A model generated the notes under the pieces. It ran no database searches. It was given only the letters and a program-made list of their open reading frames with translations, and was not told the DNA's origin. From contig NZ_JALGBX010000010.1 of assembly GCF_022808175.1 (NCBI RefSeq), positions 186,001 through 250,000 of the forward strand: a stretch of DNA of 64,000 bases, given 5' to 3'. Made by a program: the position numbers and the translations under genes. This stretch comes from Streptomyces sp. AP-93. GTDB lineage: Bacteria > Actinomycetota > Actinomycetes > Streptomycetales > Streptomycetaceae. Within the stretch, counting starts at the first letter, position 1. Each line of letters opens with the position of its first letter. Shown in pieces: positions 43,191 through 52,306 of the stretch.

Positions 43191-44522
43191 TCAGCCCTCG
43201 TCGGGCAGGAACCCCGGCGCCCAGGACTCCAGTTCCTCGCGGAGCCTGACCGTGGCGCCGAGCTGGCACAGCACCCCGATGGTGCTCAGCGTCACCCGGT
43301 GGATCAGCAGGTAGGAGGGCGGCAGGTTGATCTGCCGGCCCAACTGGTGCGCGGGGGAGCGCGGGTCGGCGATCCGCGCGGCCTGGCCGCGCAGCCAGGT
43401 CCGGGTGAAGGTGAACTCCTCGGCCTCGGCCGGTTCGAGCATCGGCTTCAGATAGTCGAGCACCGCGTCGGCTTCCAGCTCGATCGACTCGCGCACGAAC
43501 CCCTCCGCGCGCAGGTGCCCGTAGACCCCCTCCGCGTCATCGTCCAGCGCCATCCGCAGCGACCGGCCGATGGGCTTGGGCCAGCCGCCCGGCAGCCGGT
43601 CGACCGTCCCGAAGTCCAGTACGCCCAGCCGCGTCCGGCCGTCCGCCCCGGAGACCAGCCGGAAGTTGCCCGGGTGCGGATCGGCGTGCAGCAGCCCGGT
43701 GCGCGCGGGGCCGGAGAAGAGGAAGCGGGCCAGCAGCTGTCCGGCGCGGTCGCGCTCCTCCGGGGTGCCGTCGGCGATCACCTCCGACAGCGGGGTCCCC
43801 TCGATCCACTCGGTCACCAGCACCTCGTCGCCCTGGTACACCACGTCCGGCACGACCACGTCCTCGTCGCCGTCGAAGGCGTCCGCGTGCGTCCGCTGCG
43901 CCTCGGCCTCCAGCTCGTAGTCCAGTTCCTCCGAGACGCGGTCGCGCAGTTCCTTGATCAAGGGCTTGATGTCCATGCCCGGGATCAGCGGCCCGAGCAG
44001 CCCCGCGAACCGGCTCAGCTGCTTCAGGTCCGACAGCAGGGCCTCGCCGGCCCCCGGGTACTGGACCTTGACCGCCACCTCGCGGCCGTCGTGCCACACC
44101 GCCCGGTGCACCTGCCCGATCGAGGCCGCCGCGGCGGGCTTGTCCTCGAACTCCTCGAACAGCTCCCGCCAGTCCGCGCCCAGCCGCTCCGACAACACCT
44201 GGTGCACGGTGGCCGCGGGCAGCGGAGGGGCCGCCTCCTGCAGCTTCGTCAGCGCGGCCCGGTAGGGTCCGGCGACTTCTTCGGGCAGCGCCGACTCGAA
44301 GACCGAGAGCGCCTGGCCGAACTTCATGGCGCCCCCCTTCAGCTCTCCCAGTACGCGGAACAGCTGCTCGGCGGTGCGCTGCTGGAGCTCACGAGCCACT
44401 ATCTCCGCCGACTTGCCGCCGATCCGCTTGCCGAGCCCCCAGGTGGCCCGGCCCGCTATGCCGAGCGGCAGCGCGGCCAGCTTGACGGTACGGGTGACCG
44501 CCTTCCGGGGAAGATCAGACAC
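43191..44522 (-). CDS. ABC1/UbiB-family atypical kinase
   Basis: A 443-residue member of the AarF/ABC1/UbiB family, ATPases that act in isoprenoid-lipid biology rather than protein phosphorylation. The KxGQ element is KGGAMKFGQALS, the Ala-rich nucleotide loop AAASIGQVHRA, the ATP-binding Lys AVKVQYPG, the catalytic HADPHPGNF and the metal site LDFGTVD. Start at GTG 44522, with GGAGGGG just upstream. Opposite strand to whiB7, as in the mycobacterial neighbourhood. Confidence 0.93.
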   Translation of the reverse strand: MSDLPRKAVTRTVKLAALPLGIAGRATWGLGKRIGGKSAEIVARELQQRTAEQLFRVLGELKGGAMKFGQALSVFESALPEEVAGPYRAALTKLQEAAPPLPAATVHQVLSERLGADWRELFEEFEDKPAAAASIGQVHRAVWHDGREVAVKVQYPGAGEALLSDLKQLSRFAGLLGPLIPGMDIKPLIKELRDRVSEELDYELEAEAQRTHADAFDGDEDVVVPDVVYQGDEVLVTEWIEGTPLSEVIADGTPEERDRAGQLLARFLFSGPARTGLLHADPHPGNFRLVSGADGRTRLGVLDFGTVDRLPGGWPKPIGRSLRMALDDDAEGVYGHLRAEGFVRESIELEADAVLDYLKPMLEPAEAEEFTFTRTWLRGQAARIADPRSPAHQLGRQINLPPSYLLIHRVTLSTIGVLCQLGATVRLREELESWAPGFLPDEG

Positions 44523-44745
44523 GAGCCCCTCCAATTCCCAGACAGCTGAGCCGTAAGCGGCCTTCGGGGGAGTCCCCCGAGGGCCTTCCCGGCCAAGGGC
44601 ATCCTGTCATGACGCTCTGCGCCCACCCCGTCCGAGTCTCCTGCCCGGACCCGGCGGGAATCCACCGGTCGGCAGACGCCGGCCGCACCCATGGGACAGC
44701 ATGGTGGTGGAGCGGACCGCGTAATGCCGGTGGAAGGGCTGGGGG
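44523..44745. promoter_or_regulatory. divergent intergenic region between ABC1 kinase and STAND ATPase genes
   Basis: 223 bp expected to hold both promoters. A small hairpin (cttcggggg / cccccgagg) lies near 44563-44583. No clear promoter hexamers were recognised. Confidence 0.35.
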
Positions 44746-47700
44746 ATGGCGGGGCGGGGACCTTCGAGGCAGGAACTGATCCGGCGACGCCGATCCGTCG
44801 GCTTCATCGGCAGACAAGGTGAGGTCAGCGCCTTCCGGGACGCCCTCAGGCAGCCCCCGGAGGATGCGGCGCAGTTCCTCTTCCACATCCGCGGTCCCGG
44901 CGGCGTCGGCAAGTCGACCCTGGTACGGCACCTGGAGACCATCGCCCGCGAGGGCGGGGCGGTCACCGCGTACGTGGACGAGTCGGTCGCGGACGTCATC
45001 GAGACGATGGAGGCTGTCAGCGCCCAGTTCGCCCAGCGCGGCCTGGCCATGAAGGGCTTCGACAAGCTGCTGGCCACCTACCGCCAGCGCCGGCACGAGG
45101 CCGACGCCGGAGTCCTCGCGGCGGTCACCGGGCCCGACCCGGTGACCGGAGGCGTCCCGTCTCCGTCCCCCTCCAGCATGATCGCCTCGCAACTCGGCCT
45201 CGCCGGGCTCGGCATGATCCCGGGCGTCGGCGCGCTCACCGGCGTGGTCGACCCGAACCAGGTCGCTGCCGGCGCGGACCGGGTCAAGGCCCTCCTCAGC
45301 ACCAGGCTGCGCAACCACGGCGACGTCGAGCTGGTCCTCTCCCCACTGGACACGCTGACCCCGGCGTTCCTCGAAGAGCTCGCCGAGGTGGCACGCAAAC
45401 ACCCGTGGATCGTGCTCTTCTTCGACACCTACGAGCGCACCGGCCCCATGCTGGACACCTGGCTCCGTGACGTGCTGGGCAGCGAACGCTACGGGGAGTT
45501 CCCCGCGAACGTGCTGGTCACCCTGGCCGGACAGTCGAAGCTGGCCGCCCGCACCTGGGAGGACTGGCACGACCTGGTCACCGACTGGCCGCTGGAGGTT
45601 TTCACCGACACCGAGGCACGGCTCCTCCTCACCGGAAAGGGAGTCACCGACGAGCGGGTCGTCGAGGTGATCCTGCGCCTGTCGGGCCGCCTTCCGGTCC
45701 TGGTCTCCACCCTGGCCGAGACGCAGCCGGGCACGGTGGAGGAGGTGGAGGAGATCGGGGACCCGAGCGGCACCGCAGTCGAGCGGTTCCTGAAGTGGGT
45801 GCCCGACCCCGCCCGCCGGGCCGCAGCCCTGGCCTGCGCGTTCCCGCAGGAGCTGGACGAGGACGTCTTCCGGGCCGCGGTCGAGGACGAAGCGGCCGAA
45901 CTCTTCGGCTGGCTCCGGTCGATGCCCTTCGTCACCGACCGCTCGGGTCACTGCCGCTATCACGAGGTGGTCCGCGGCGCGATGCTGCGCCTGCAGCGCA
46001 GGCAGTCCCCGATCCGGTGGGAGCAGCTCCACACCCGGCTGGCCGATGCCTTCCGGCGGCGCCGCGAGCACCTGGAGGAGGCGGCCGCCCCGTCCGAAGG
46101 GTGGTGGTCGGACGAGACCTGGCGCGGCCACCGCCTGGAGGAGGCCTACCACCGCCTCTGCGCCGACCCCCGCACCGCCCTCCCGGCCGTGCTCCGGGAC
46201 CTGGTCGGCGCCTATGACCACGGCATCACCACCCTCCACCGCTGGACCGCAGCCCTGGCCGCAGCGGCCCGAGACACGGACTCCGCCGAGGTGACCCGGT
46301 GGTCCGAAGAACTCCGGTCGAACCTCGACCAGCCAGCCCCGGGCATCGCCGCCCTGACCCTGCTCCTGACCCGGGCGGCTCTCGACACCGACGCCAGGGC
46401 CGCGGCCCTGACCCTCCGCGGCCGGGACCACCGCGAGGCCGAGCAATACCCGCAGGCCCTGGCCGACTACACCCATGCCCTCGCCCTGAACCCCCAGGCC
46501 GAGCGCACCTACTTCGGCCGGGCGTGGACCCACGCGCTCACACGGAGCGACGACGAGGCCATCGCGGACTACACCCGGGTCATAGAACTCGATCCAGGCC
46601 AGTTCTCCAGCCTGGTCGGCCGCGCGCTCTCGTACCGCTCGTCCGGGAGGTACGAGGAGGCCCTGGCCGACCTCGACCGTGCGATGGCGATCGTCCCAGA
46701 CGATCAGTGGGCGATCACGAGCCGCGGCGTCACCTATCACGGGATGGCCCGTTACGAGGAAGCTCTGGCCGACTTCACGCGCGCCCTCGCGGTCCAACCT
46801 GCAAACGGGGCCCAGACCTTGGTGAATCGAGCTCACACCTTCGAGGTGTTGGGGCGCTACGAGGAGGCGCTCGACGACTTCAGACGTGCCATCGAGCTCT
46901 CGCCGGACTATGACTGGGCCTTCACGAGCCGCGCTTTCACCCTTCGTAATCTGGGGCGGAACGAGGAGGCCTTGGCAGACTTCACGCGGGCGGCCGAGCT
47001 GAGTCCTGGCTACGCCCCAGCGGTAGTCGGCAGAGCCGATACCCAGCGTGCGGCCGGGCGATACGAAGAGGCGTTGGTGGACTACACGCGAGCCATCGCG
47101 CTCAGCCTGGGTGGTGTTTGGGCTCTCGCCGGCCGCGGCGACACCTGCCTGTCGCTGGGCCGGCACGATGAGGCACTGGCCGACTTCGATCGCGCCATCG
47201 CACTCGAGCCGGACAATTCGTGGGCCTTGTTCCTGCGCGCCGGGACACGGATGAAGCTCGGCCACTTCGAGCGGGCTCTCGCCGACTGGGAGCATCTTCA
47301 GGGGATCAGCCACGAACACAGTTGGGCCATCAGGAGGGGAGGCGATTGCCGCCGCATGCTGGGCGAGTACGAGGAGGCCTTGGCTAACCACGATCGCGCG
47401 GTCGAGCTCCGTCCCGCCGACGCGTCCACGCTCACCGCGCGGGGTCTGACTCACCGTCTGCTCGGCCGCTATGGTGAGGCGTTCGCCGACCTCGCCCGCT
47501 CTCTCGAGCTCGACCCCGATGACGCTTGGACGCACTACGAGATGGCCGTTGTCAGGACCGCACTCCGATACCCGGACCGTGACCACCACCTGGCGCGCGT
47601 GATTGAACTGCGGAGCTCTCACGACGCCGGAGTGCAGGATGCTCTCGAAGCGGACAGCCTCCTGCTCGCCCACTGCCTGCGGCCCGACTGGGAGCAGGCC

Positions 47701-47868
47701 GAGCAGCGCCTCGCGGAGTTTCTGGAAGCTGCTCCGCTCCCGGGGCAACTGCACGCGCTGATCGTCAACCTCCGCAGTCTTTTCCTCGTGATCCCGTCGG
47801 CCGAGCCCCGCATCGAAGGGTTCTGCCAGATCCTCGAGGCGCGGCTCACGGTGCCTCCTCCCCCATAG
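44746..47868 (+). CDS. STAND-type ATPase with C-terminal TPR repeats
   Basis: A 1040-residue signal-transducing P-loop ATPase. Domains are: a short basic N-terminus with FIGRQGEV (AAA_16/NB-ARC start), Walker A RGPGGVGKST (about 49-58), Walker B IVLFFDTYER (Asp about 227), and a sensor-like region LVTLAGQSKLA. A winged-helix-like segment follows (about 340-420), then a helical linker. From about 546 come 11 consecutive 34-residue TPR units (for example GRYEEALADLDRAMAIVPDD). No N-terminal effector domain (TIR, nuclease, protease) is visible. STAND proteins oligomerise when their repeat sensor binds a ligand; several are antiphage sensors. The codon third positions in the TPR part (after about 46700) look less GC-rich than the N-terminus. 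Start at ATG 44746, no strong SD. Confidence 0.85.
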   Translation: MAGRGPSRQELIRRRRSVGFIGRQGEVSAFRDALRQPPEDAAQFLFHIRGPGGVGKSTLVRHLETIAREGGAVTAYVDESVADVIETMEAVSAQFAQRGLAMKGFDKLLATYRQRRHEADAGVLAAVTGPDPVTGGVPSPSPSSMIASQLGLAGLGMIPGVGALTGVVDPNQVAAGADRVKALLSTRLRNHGDVELVLSPLDTLTPAFLEELAEVARKHPWIVLFFDTYERTGPMLDTWLRDVLGSERYGEFPANVLVTLAGQSKLAARTWEDWHDLVTDWPLEVFTDTEARLLLTGKGVTDERVVEVILRLSGRLPVLVSTLAETQPGTVEEVEEIGDPSGTAVERFLKWVPDPARRAAALACAFPQELDEDVFRAAVEDEAAELFGWLRSMPFVTDRSGHCRYHEVVRGAMLRLQRRQSPIRWEQLHTRLADAFRRRREHLEEAAAPSEGWWSDETWRGHRLEEAYHRLCADPRTALPAVLRDLVGAYDHGITTLHRWTAALAAAARDTDSAEVTRWSEELRSNLDQPAPGIAALTLLLTRAALDTDARAAALTLRGRDHREAEQYPQALADYTHALALNPQAERTYFGRAWTHALTRSDDEAIADYTRVIELDPGQFSSLVGRALSYRSSGRYEEALADLDRAMAIVPDDQWAITSRGVTYHGMARYEEALADFTRALAVQPANGAQTLVNRAHTFEVLGRYEEALDDFRRAIELSPDYDWAFTSRAFTLRNLGRNEEALADFTRAAELSPGYAPAVVGRADTQRAAGRYEEALVDYTRAIALSLGGVWALAGRGDTCLSLGRHDEALADFDRAIALEPDNSWALFLRAGTRMKLGHFERALADWEHLQGISHEHSWAIRRGGDCRRMLGEYEEALANHDRAVELRPADASTLTARGLTHRLLGRYGEAFADLARSLELDPDDAWTHYEMAVVRTALRYPDRDHHLARVIELRSSHDAGVQDALEADSLLLAHCLRPDWEQAEQRLAEFLEAAPLPGQLHALIVNLRSLFLVIPSAEPRIEGFCQILEARLTVPPPP

Positions 47869-47873
47869 CCCCC

Positions 47874-48980
47874 TCACGCCCCCACCCCCTGCCCCGCCGG
47901 GACACTGGCCGCCGCGCACGGGCAGTCGGGGTGTGGGTGGACGGGGGTGGACTGCCAGTCGAGGGCCGGGAGGGAGGCCTCCCAGCGGGTGGCGGTGGAG
48001 GCGGGGAGTTCGCCGTCGAGGAAGGACAGGGCGTGGGCCGCGGCCAGGCCGGCCACGGCGGTGGAGAGGCCCAGGTCGCAGGCGGCCGCGGTGCGGCGGC
48101 GGTGGGCCGAGCGCCACTGGACCAGCATGCGTGGCCAGGCCGGGTCCCGCTCGATCCGGTCGCGCTCCATACAGCCGGCGCACGCCGTGGCTCCGGGGAG
48201 GACCAGCGGTCCCACCAGGCCGGTGCCTTCCAGTACCCCCGCGTACAGGTGAGGGGTGCCGGTGGTGACCCAGTCGGCCGCCGTCTGCGGATCGGGAGCC
48301 CAGGACTGCAGCCCGTCCCGGGGTGCGACCACCACCAGGGCCATCCCCGGCTCCGGTCCCTCGCTCTCCCCGGCCCGCGGCCCGCGCCCGGGGGCCGCGT
48401 CGCGGACCGCCGTCCGCGCCGCCTCGGCGCGCAGCCGTCCCACGCTGCCGGGGCCCAGACCGCCCGGCGCCACGTCCGCCGGCTGCGCGCGGCCCCCGTC
48501 GAGCACCTCGACCCGGCCGATGCCCGCTCCCGCCAGGACCGAGGCGATCACCGCCCCCACCCGGCCGCTCCCGCGCACTTGAACCCGTATCACCCGGCGG
48601 GCGGCGACCCCTTGTAAGTCCCCGCCCGGCCGGGGACGCACCAAAGACAGCGACCCCAGGTCCGGGCCGAGCCGCTCCAGGGCCTCGGGGCGGTTCCGCA
48701 CCGCCTGGGCGTGGGGGCCGCCCGCCGTGGCGTCGTCGAGCAGCCCGGCCGCCGCCAGCCTGCGCACCACCTCGTCGACCCGGCCGTCCGGGAGCCCCAT
48801 CGTCTTGCCCTCCGACCGGAGCAGCTCCATGCCCCGCGTCCCGTCGATCAGGTCGAGGAGCGAGCCCGTCGCCGTGTCCACCGGTCCGAGCACCACCGCG
48901 TGGGCGGGCGTCACACCGAATTGCACCGTCTGCAGATCCCGCCAGGCCCGTGCCAGCGCCGGCTTCACCTTTGGATACAT
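47874..48980 (-). CDS. ThiF/E1-like adenylyltransferase-fold protein, orphan
   Basis: 368 residues. The N-terminal part (1-100, VVLGPVDTATGSLLDLIDG... VDEVVRRLAAAGLLDD) resembles the winged-helix leader-peptide-binding region of E1-like proteins from thiazole/oxazole peptide clusters. The middle has a Rossmann turn (VRGSGRVGAVIASVLAGAGI) and ADVAPGGLGPGSVG, as in ThiF/MoeB. CAGC and HPDCPCA near the C-terminus are probable zinc ligands. No YcaO protein, precursor peptide or ubiquitin-like partner was seen nearby. Start at ATG 48980, with GGGAGGA upstream. Its stop is 5 bp from that of the convergent STAND gene. Confidence 0.8.
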   Translation of the reverse strand: MYPKVKPALARAWRDLQTVQFGVTPAHAVVLGPVDTATGSLLDLIDGTRGMELLRSEGKTMGLPDGRVDEVVRRLAAAGLLDDATAGGPHAQAVRNRPEALERLGPDLGSLSLVRPRPGGDLQGVAARRVIRVQVRGSGRVGAVIASVLAGAGIGRVEVLDGGRAQPADVAPGGLGPGSVGRLRAEAARTAVRDAAPGRGPRAGESEGPEPGMALVVVAPRDGLQSWAPDPQTAADWVTTGTPHLYAGVLEGTGLVGPLVLPGATACAGCMERDRIERDPAWPRMLVQWRSAHRRRTAAACDLGLSTAVAGLAAAHALSFLDGELPASTATRWEASLPALDWQSTPVHPHPDCPCAAASVPAGQGVGA

Positions 48981-49247
48981 CGCGGTCCTCCCTCGATTCG
49001 CGGTTCGATTCACGCGCCGCATTCCCGTGAGTCCGCGTCGCTTTCCGCAAGATTGCCCGGCCGGCGAAAGGCCTGCGCAAGTTTGTCCACAGGTGAGGGG
49101 TATTAGGTATATGAAATGAATGGTTGGGATTCTTTGATCCGCCTCTGGCCCGCCCGCGGCCTGTCCGTGCCGCCGACTGCGCATCGGTTCGTGTTCGACT
49201 CCGAGCGGGGCGGGACTTCCGCCGTGGCGAGCGGGTACGGTCATGGC
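48981..49247. promoter_or_regulatory. divergent intergenic region between ThiF-like and YgjP-like genes
   Basis: 267 bp. An AT-rich island ggtattaggtatatgaaatga around 49098-49118 is unusual for this genome and probably holds promoter elements for one or both genes. The hexamers could not be fixed. Confidence 0.4.
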
Positions 49248-49787
49248 GTGTCCGCCGATCCACCGCAGCGCGCCGTCGAAGTCCGCCGGAGCGCACGCCG
49301 CCGAAGGACCGTATCCGCCTACCGCGAGGGTGATCGTACGGTCGTCCTCATCCCTGCCCGGATGTCCGAGGCCGAGGAACAGCGCTGGGTGGGCGTCATG
49401 CTCGACAAGCTGGCGGCGCAGGAGAGCAAGCGCACCCTCGGGGACGCGGAACTCGCCGAGCGCGCCGAGCGTTTGTCCGAGCAGTACTTCAGCGGCCGCG
49501 CCCGCCCCCGCACGGTCCGCTGGGTCACCAATCAGAACACCCGCTGGGGCTCCTGCACCCCGGCCGAAGGCAGCATCCGGCTCTCGCACCGCATCCAGGG
49601 GATGCCGGAGTACGTCGTCGACTACGTGCTGCTGCACGAGCTGGCGCACCTTCTCGTGCCCGGCCACGGCCCCAGCTTCTGGGAACTCCTGGAGGCATAC
49701 CCGCGCACCGAGCGGGCGCGCGGGTACCTCGAAGGAGTCGTCGCCGCCGAACGCCTTCCGAAAGTCCCCGCCGCCCGCGAGGAATGA
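49248..49787 (+). CDS. YgjP-like (UPF0227/DUF45) zinc metallopeptidase
   Basis: A 179-residue protein of the YgjP/WLM-like family. Zinc site HELAHLLVPGHG has the HExxH core plus a third ligand further on. RWGSCTPAEGSIRLSHRI is the family signature before it. The start chosen is GTG 49248 (VSADPPQRAVEVRRSARR); an upstream extension to 49116 lacks similarity. Substrate unknown. Confidence 0.87.
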   Translation: MSADPPQRAVEVRRSARRRRTVSAYREGDRTVVLIPARMSEAEEQRWVGVMLDKLAAQESKRTLGDAELAERAERLSEQYFSGRARPRTVRWVTNQNTRWGSCTPAEGSIRLSHRIQGMPEYVVDYVLLHELAHLLVPGHGPSFWELLEAYPRTERARGYLEGVVAAERLPKVPAAREE

Positions 49788-49833
49788 TCCGCATTTGCCC
49801 GCTATATGCCCTGGATGTCACACCTCGTGATAT

Positions 49834-49883
49834 GTACCGGGTCGGTACCGACTTGGCCGGATGTCCGAGGTTGCCGTTAGCCT
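49834..49883 (+). promoter_or_regulatory. putative promoter and operator of the TerD-AIM24 operon
   Basis: ttggcc (49853-49858) and tagcct (49878-49883) form a candidate -35/-10 pair with a 19-base spacer. Just upstream is a perfect inverted repeat, gtaccg-ggt-cggtac (49834-49848), a possible repressor or activator site. Confidence 0.45.
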
Positions 49884-49926
49884 GAGCGGCACGCATTCAC
49901 AGTCGGGATGGGGGACGGTCTTACGT

Positions 49927-51579
49927 ATGGCCAGGGAATTCCAACGCGGTCACAAGGCCAAAATCAGTGATCTGACGGCGGGCACGGACCTCTATGTGGG
50001 TGTCCAGATCGCCGGGCCAGGACTCGCCATCGACATCAGCTGCTTCGGCCTCGACGTCAACGAACAGCTCTCGGACGACCGCTACTTCGTCTTCTTCAAC
50101 CAGCCGAAGTCGCCGGAGGAGTCCATCCAGCAGCTCGGCACGCAGGCCGGCGACACGGAATCCTTCCGGGTGACCCTGGACCGCATTCCGGCCAACATCC
50201 ACAAGCTCTCCTTCGCCGCCTCGATCGACGGCGCCGGGCAGATGTCGCAGATCGGCCCCGGCTACATCCGCATCGTGGCGGGCGGCGAGGAAGTCGTCCG
50301 GTACTCCTTCTCGGGCTCGGAGTTCAGCACCGAGCGCGCGCTGATGATCGGCGACTTCTACCTCAAGGACGTCTGGCGCTTCGCCGCCGTCGGCCAGGGC
50401 TTCGACGGCGGGCTCGCCGCGCTGCTCCAGAACTTCGGCGGCGAGGTCGCCGAGGAGGAGCAGCCCGCACCGCAGGCGCAGGCCCCGGCCGCCGCGCCCG
50501 GCTTCGCCCCGCCCCCGCAGGCCGCCGCCCCGGCACCCTCCTTCGGCGCGCCCGCCCAGGCGCAGCCCCCGGCCCCGGCGCCCTCCTTCGGCGCTCCCGC
50601 GCAGGCCCCGCCCCAGGCCCCGGCGCCCGCCCAGGCTCCGGCCCCGGCACAGGTCCCGGCCCCCGCGCCGTACCAGCAGCCCGTCCACGCGGCCCCCACC
50701 ATGGCCGCACCGATGGGCGCACCCCTGGCCCCGCCCGCCCCCGCGCCCTACGGGCAGGTTCCGCCGCCCGCCCCGGCCCCCGCGCCGTACGGGCAGCAGC
50801 CGCAGCCCTCGTACGGCCAGGTCCCCGGCCAGCAGCAGCCCCCGTACGGCCAGCAGCCCGGCTTCGGCCAGCAGCCCCAGGGCTACGGCCAGCCCGCGAT
50901 GGCGGTGCCCGCCGCCGGCGCCGGACTCGCCGCCGCCCTCCAGCCGTACAAGGAAGCCCCCACGGGCGCCCGCTGGACCCCGCAGAACCAGCAGCTCATG
51001 CGCGTCGACCTGGCCATGGGCGGCCAGGCCGTCCTCGCCCGCCAGGGCAGCATGGTCCTCTACCAGGGCAAGGTCGACTTCAGCTACAAGGGCGCGGGCT
51101 TCGCCGGCCGCGTCGTCGGCAACGCCACCGGCCAGGAGATGCAGCTGATGCGCTGTGCCGGCCGCGGCCAGGTCTTCCTCGCGGAGGAAGGCGCCCACCT
51201 GCACGCCATCGAGCTCCAGGGCGACGCCATCTGCGTCTCCGCCGAGAACGTCCTCGCCTTCGACGAGTCGCTCCAGCACGAGGTCCGCCGCATCGAGGGC
51301 CACGGCATCCCGGGCGGCGCCCTGTTCACCATGCAGTTCCAGGGCACCGGCACGGTGATCGTCAAGACGCACGGCGTGCCCGTCGTCCTGCCCGTCACGC
51401 CGACCACCTTCGCGGACAGCAACGCCATAGTCGCGTGGTCGGCCGCCTCCCAGGTGATCATCTCCAGCCAGGTCCGGCTGCGCCGCAACGCCTACCCCGG
51501 CCACAGCGGGGAGACCGTGAACCTCCAGTTCCGCGGCGCCCCCGGCAACTTCATCGTCGTCCAGCCGTACGAGGTCTGA
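49927..51579 (+). CDS. TerD-domain / AIM24-domain fusion protein
   Basis: A 550-residue protein. The N-terminal TerD stress domain (1-185, GTDLYVGVQI, LSDDRYFVFFNQPKSPEES, HKLSFAASIDG, RALMIGDFYLKDVWRFAAVG) is a calcium-binding fold linked to tellurite and other envelope stress. A roughly 140-residue Pro/Ala/Gln linker with PYGQQP repeats follows, then an AIM24 beta-helix domain (about 340-550, RVDLAMGGQAVLARQGSMVLYQG... GGALFTMQFQGTGTVIV). AIM24 was first named in mitochondria; its bacterial role is unclear. Start at ATG 49927. First of three adjacent AIM24 genes. Confidence 0.9.
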   Translation: MAREFQRGHKAKISDLTAGTDLYVGVQIAGPGLAIDISCFGLDVNEQLSDDRYFVFFNQPKSPEESIQQLGTQAGDTESFRVTLDRIPANIHKLSFAASIDGAGQMSQIGPGYIRIVAGGEEVVRYSFSGSEFSTERALMIGDFYLKDVWRFAAVGQGFDGGLAALLQNFGGEVAEEEQPAPQAQAPAAAPGFAPPPQAAAPAPSFGAPAQAQPPAPAPSFGAPAQAPPQAPAPAQAPAPAQVPAPAPYQQPVHAAPTMAAPMGAPLAPPAPAPYGQVPPPAPAPAPYGQQPQPSYGQVPGQQQPPYGQQPGFGQQPQGYGQPAMAVPAAGAGLAAALQPYKEAPTGARWTPQNQQLMRVDLAMGGQAVLARQGSMVLYQGKVDFSYKGAGFAGRVVGNATGQEMQLMRCAGRGQVFLAEEGAHLHAIELQGDAICVSAENVLAFDESLQHEVRRIEGHGIPGGALFTMQFQGTGTVIVKTHGVPVVLPVTPTTFADSNAIVAWSAASQVIISSQVRLRRNAYPGHSGETVNLQFRGAPGNFIVVQPYEV

Positions 51580-51590
51580 GGGAGCCCCAC

Positions 51591-52289
51591 ATGAATGCCA
51601 TGAACGCTATGAACCAGCAGCTCGCGGGCTACGCCCCGACCCCCGTCACGGCCCGCATGGAGAACCACGGCCGCGCGATGCTCAAGGTCGCCATGCAGAG
51701 CGGCCAGGACCTCTTCGCGCGCACCGGATCGATGGTCGCCTACGAGGGCTTCGTGCAGTACGAGCCCAACCCGCCGGCCGTCCGCCAGATGGCCTCGCAG
51801 TGGCTCACCGGCGAAGGCGCCCCGCTGATGAAGGCCTCCGGCGACGGCCTGCTCTACCTCGCCGACTACGGCGCGGACGTCGTCGTCATCAACCTCAACA
51901 ACGACTCGCTCTCCGTCAACGGCACCAACCTGCTCGCCTTCGACGCCCACCTCCAGTGGGGCGTCGAGCGGGTCAAGGGCATGGCCAAGTTCGCCGGCCA
52001 GGGCCTGTTCAACGTGTCGGTCGCCGGTACCGGCTGGGTCGCGATCACCTCGCGCGGCACGCCGATCGTGGTCGACTGCGGGCGCGGCGACGACGAGACG
52101 TACGTCGACCCCGACGCGCTCGTCGCCTGGTCCCCGAACCTCAAGGTCAAGGGCAAGCGCAGCTTCAAGGCCTCGTCCATGCTCGGCCGGGGCAGCGGGG
52201 AGGCCTACCAGATGGCCTTCTCCGGCCAGGGCATCGTCGTCGTACAGCCCAGCGAGGACAGCACCGACCGGCTCCGGGCCCGGGGCTGA
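51591..52289 (+). CDS. AIM24-family protein
   Basis: 232 residues, a stand-alone AIM24 domain (MLKVAMQSGQDLFARTGSMV, GDGLLYLADYGADVVVINL, NLLAFDAHLQW). Start at ATG 51591 after GAGGGAG, 11 bp past the previous stop. Paralogous to its two neighbours. Confidence 0.88.
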   Translation: MNAMNAMNQQLAGYAPTPVTARMENHGRAMLKVAMQSGQDLFARTGSMVAYEGFVQYEPNPPAVRQMASQWLTGEGAPLMKASGDGLLYLADYGADVVVINLNNDSLSVNGTNLLAFDAHLQWGVERVKGMAKFAGQGLFNVSVAGTGWVAITSRGTPIVVDCGRGDDETYVDPDALVAWSPNLKVKGKRSFKASSMLGRGSGEAYQMAFSGQGIVVVQPSEDSTDRLRARG

Positions 52290-52306
52290 GGGGGAGAAGA
52301 CACACC

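Noticed and set aside
44515..49296. A minus-strand open frame of about 1590 codons through the STAND gene.
   Set aside because: Shadow frame; the plus strand shows Walker motifs and TPRs.
47874..49787. A thiazole/oxazole (TOMM) peptide cluster.
   Set aside because: Only the E1-like protein is present; no YcaO, precursor or dehydrogenase was seen nearby.
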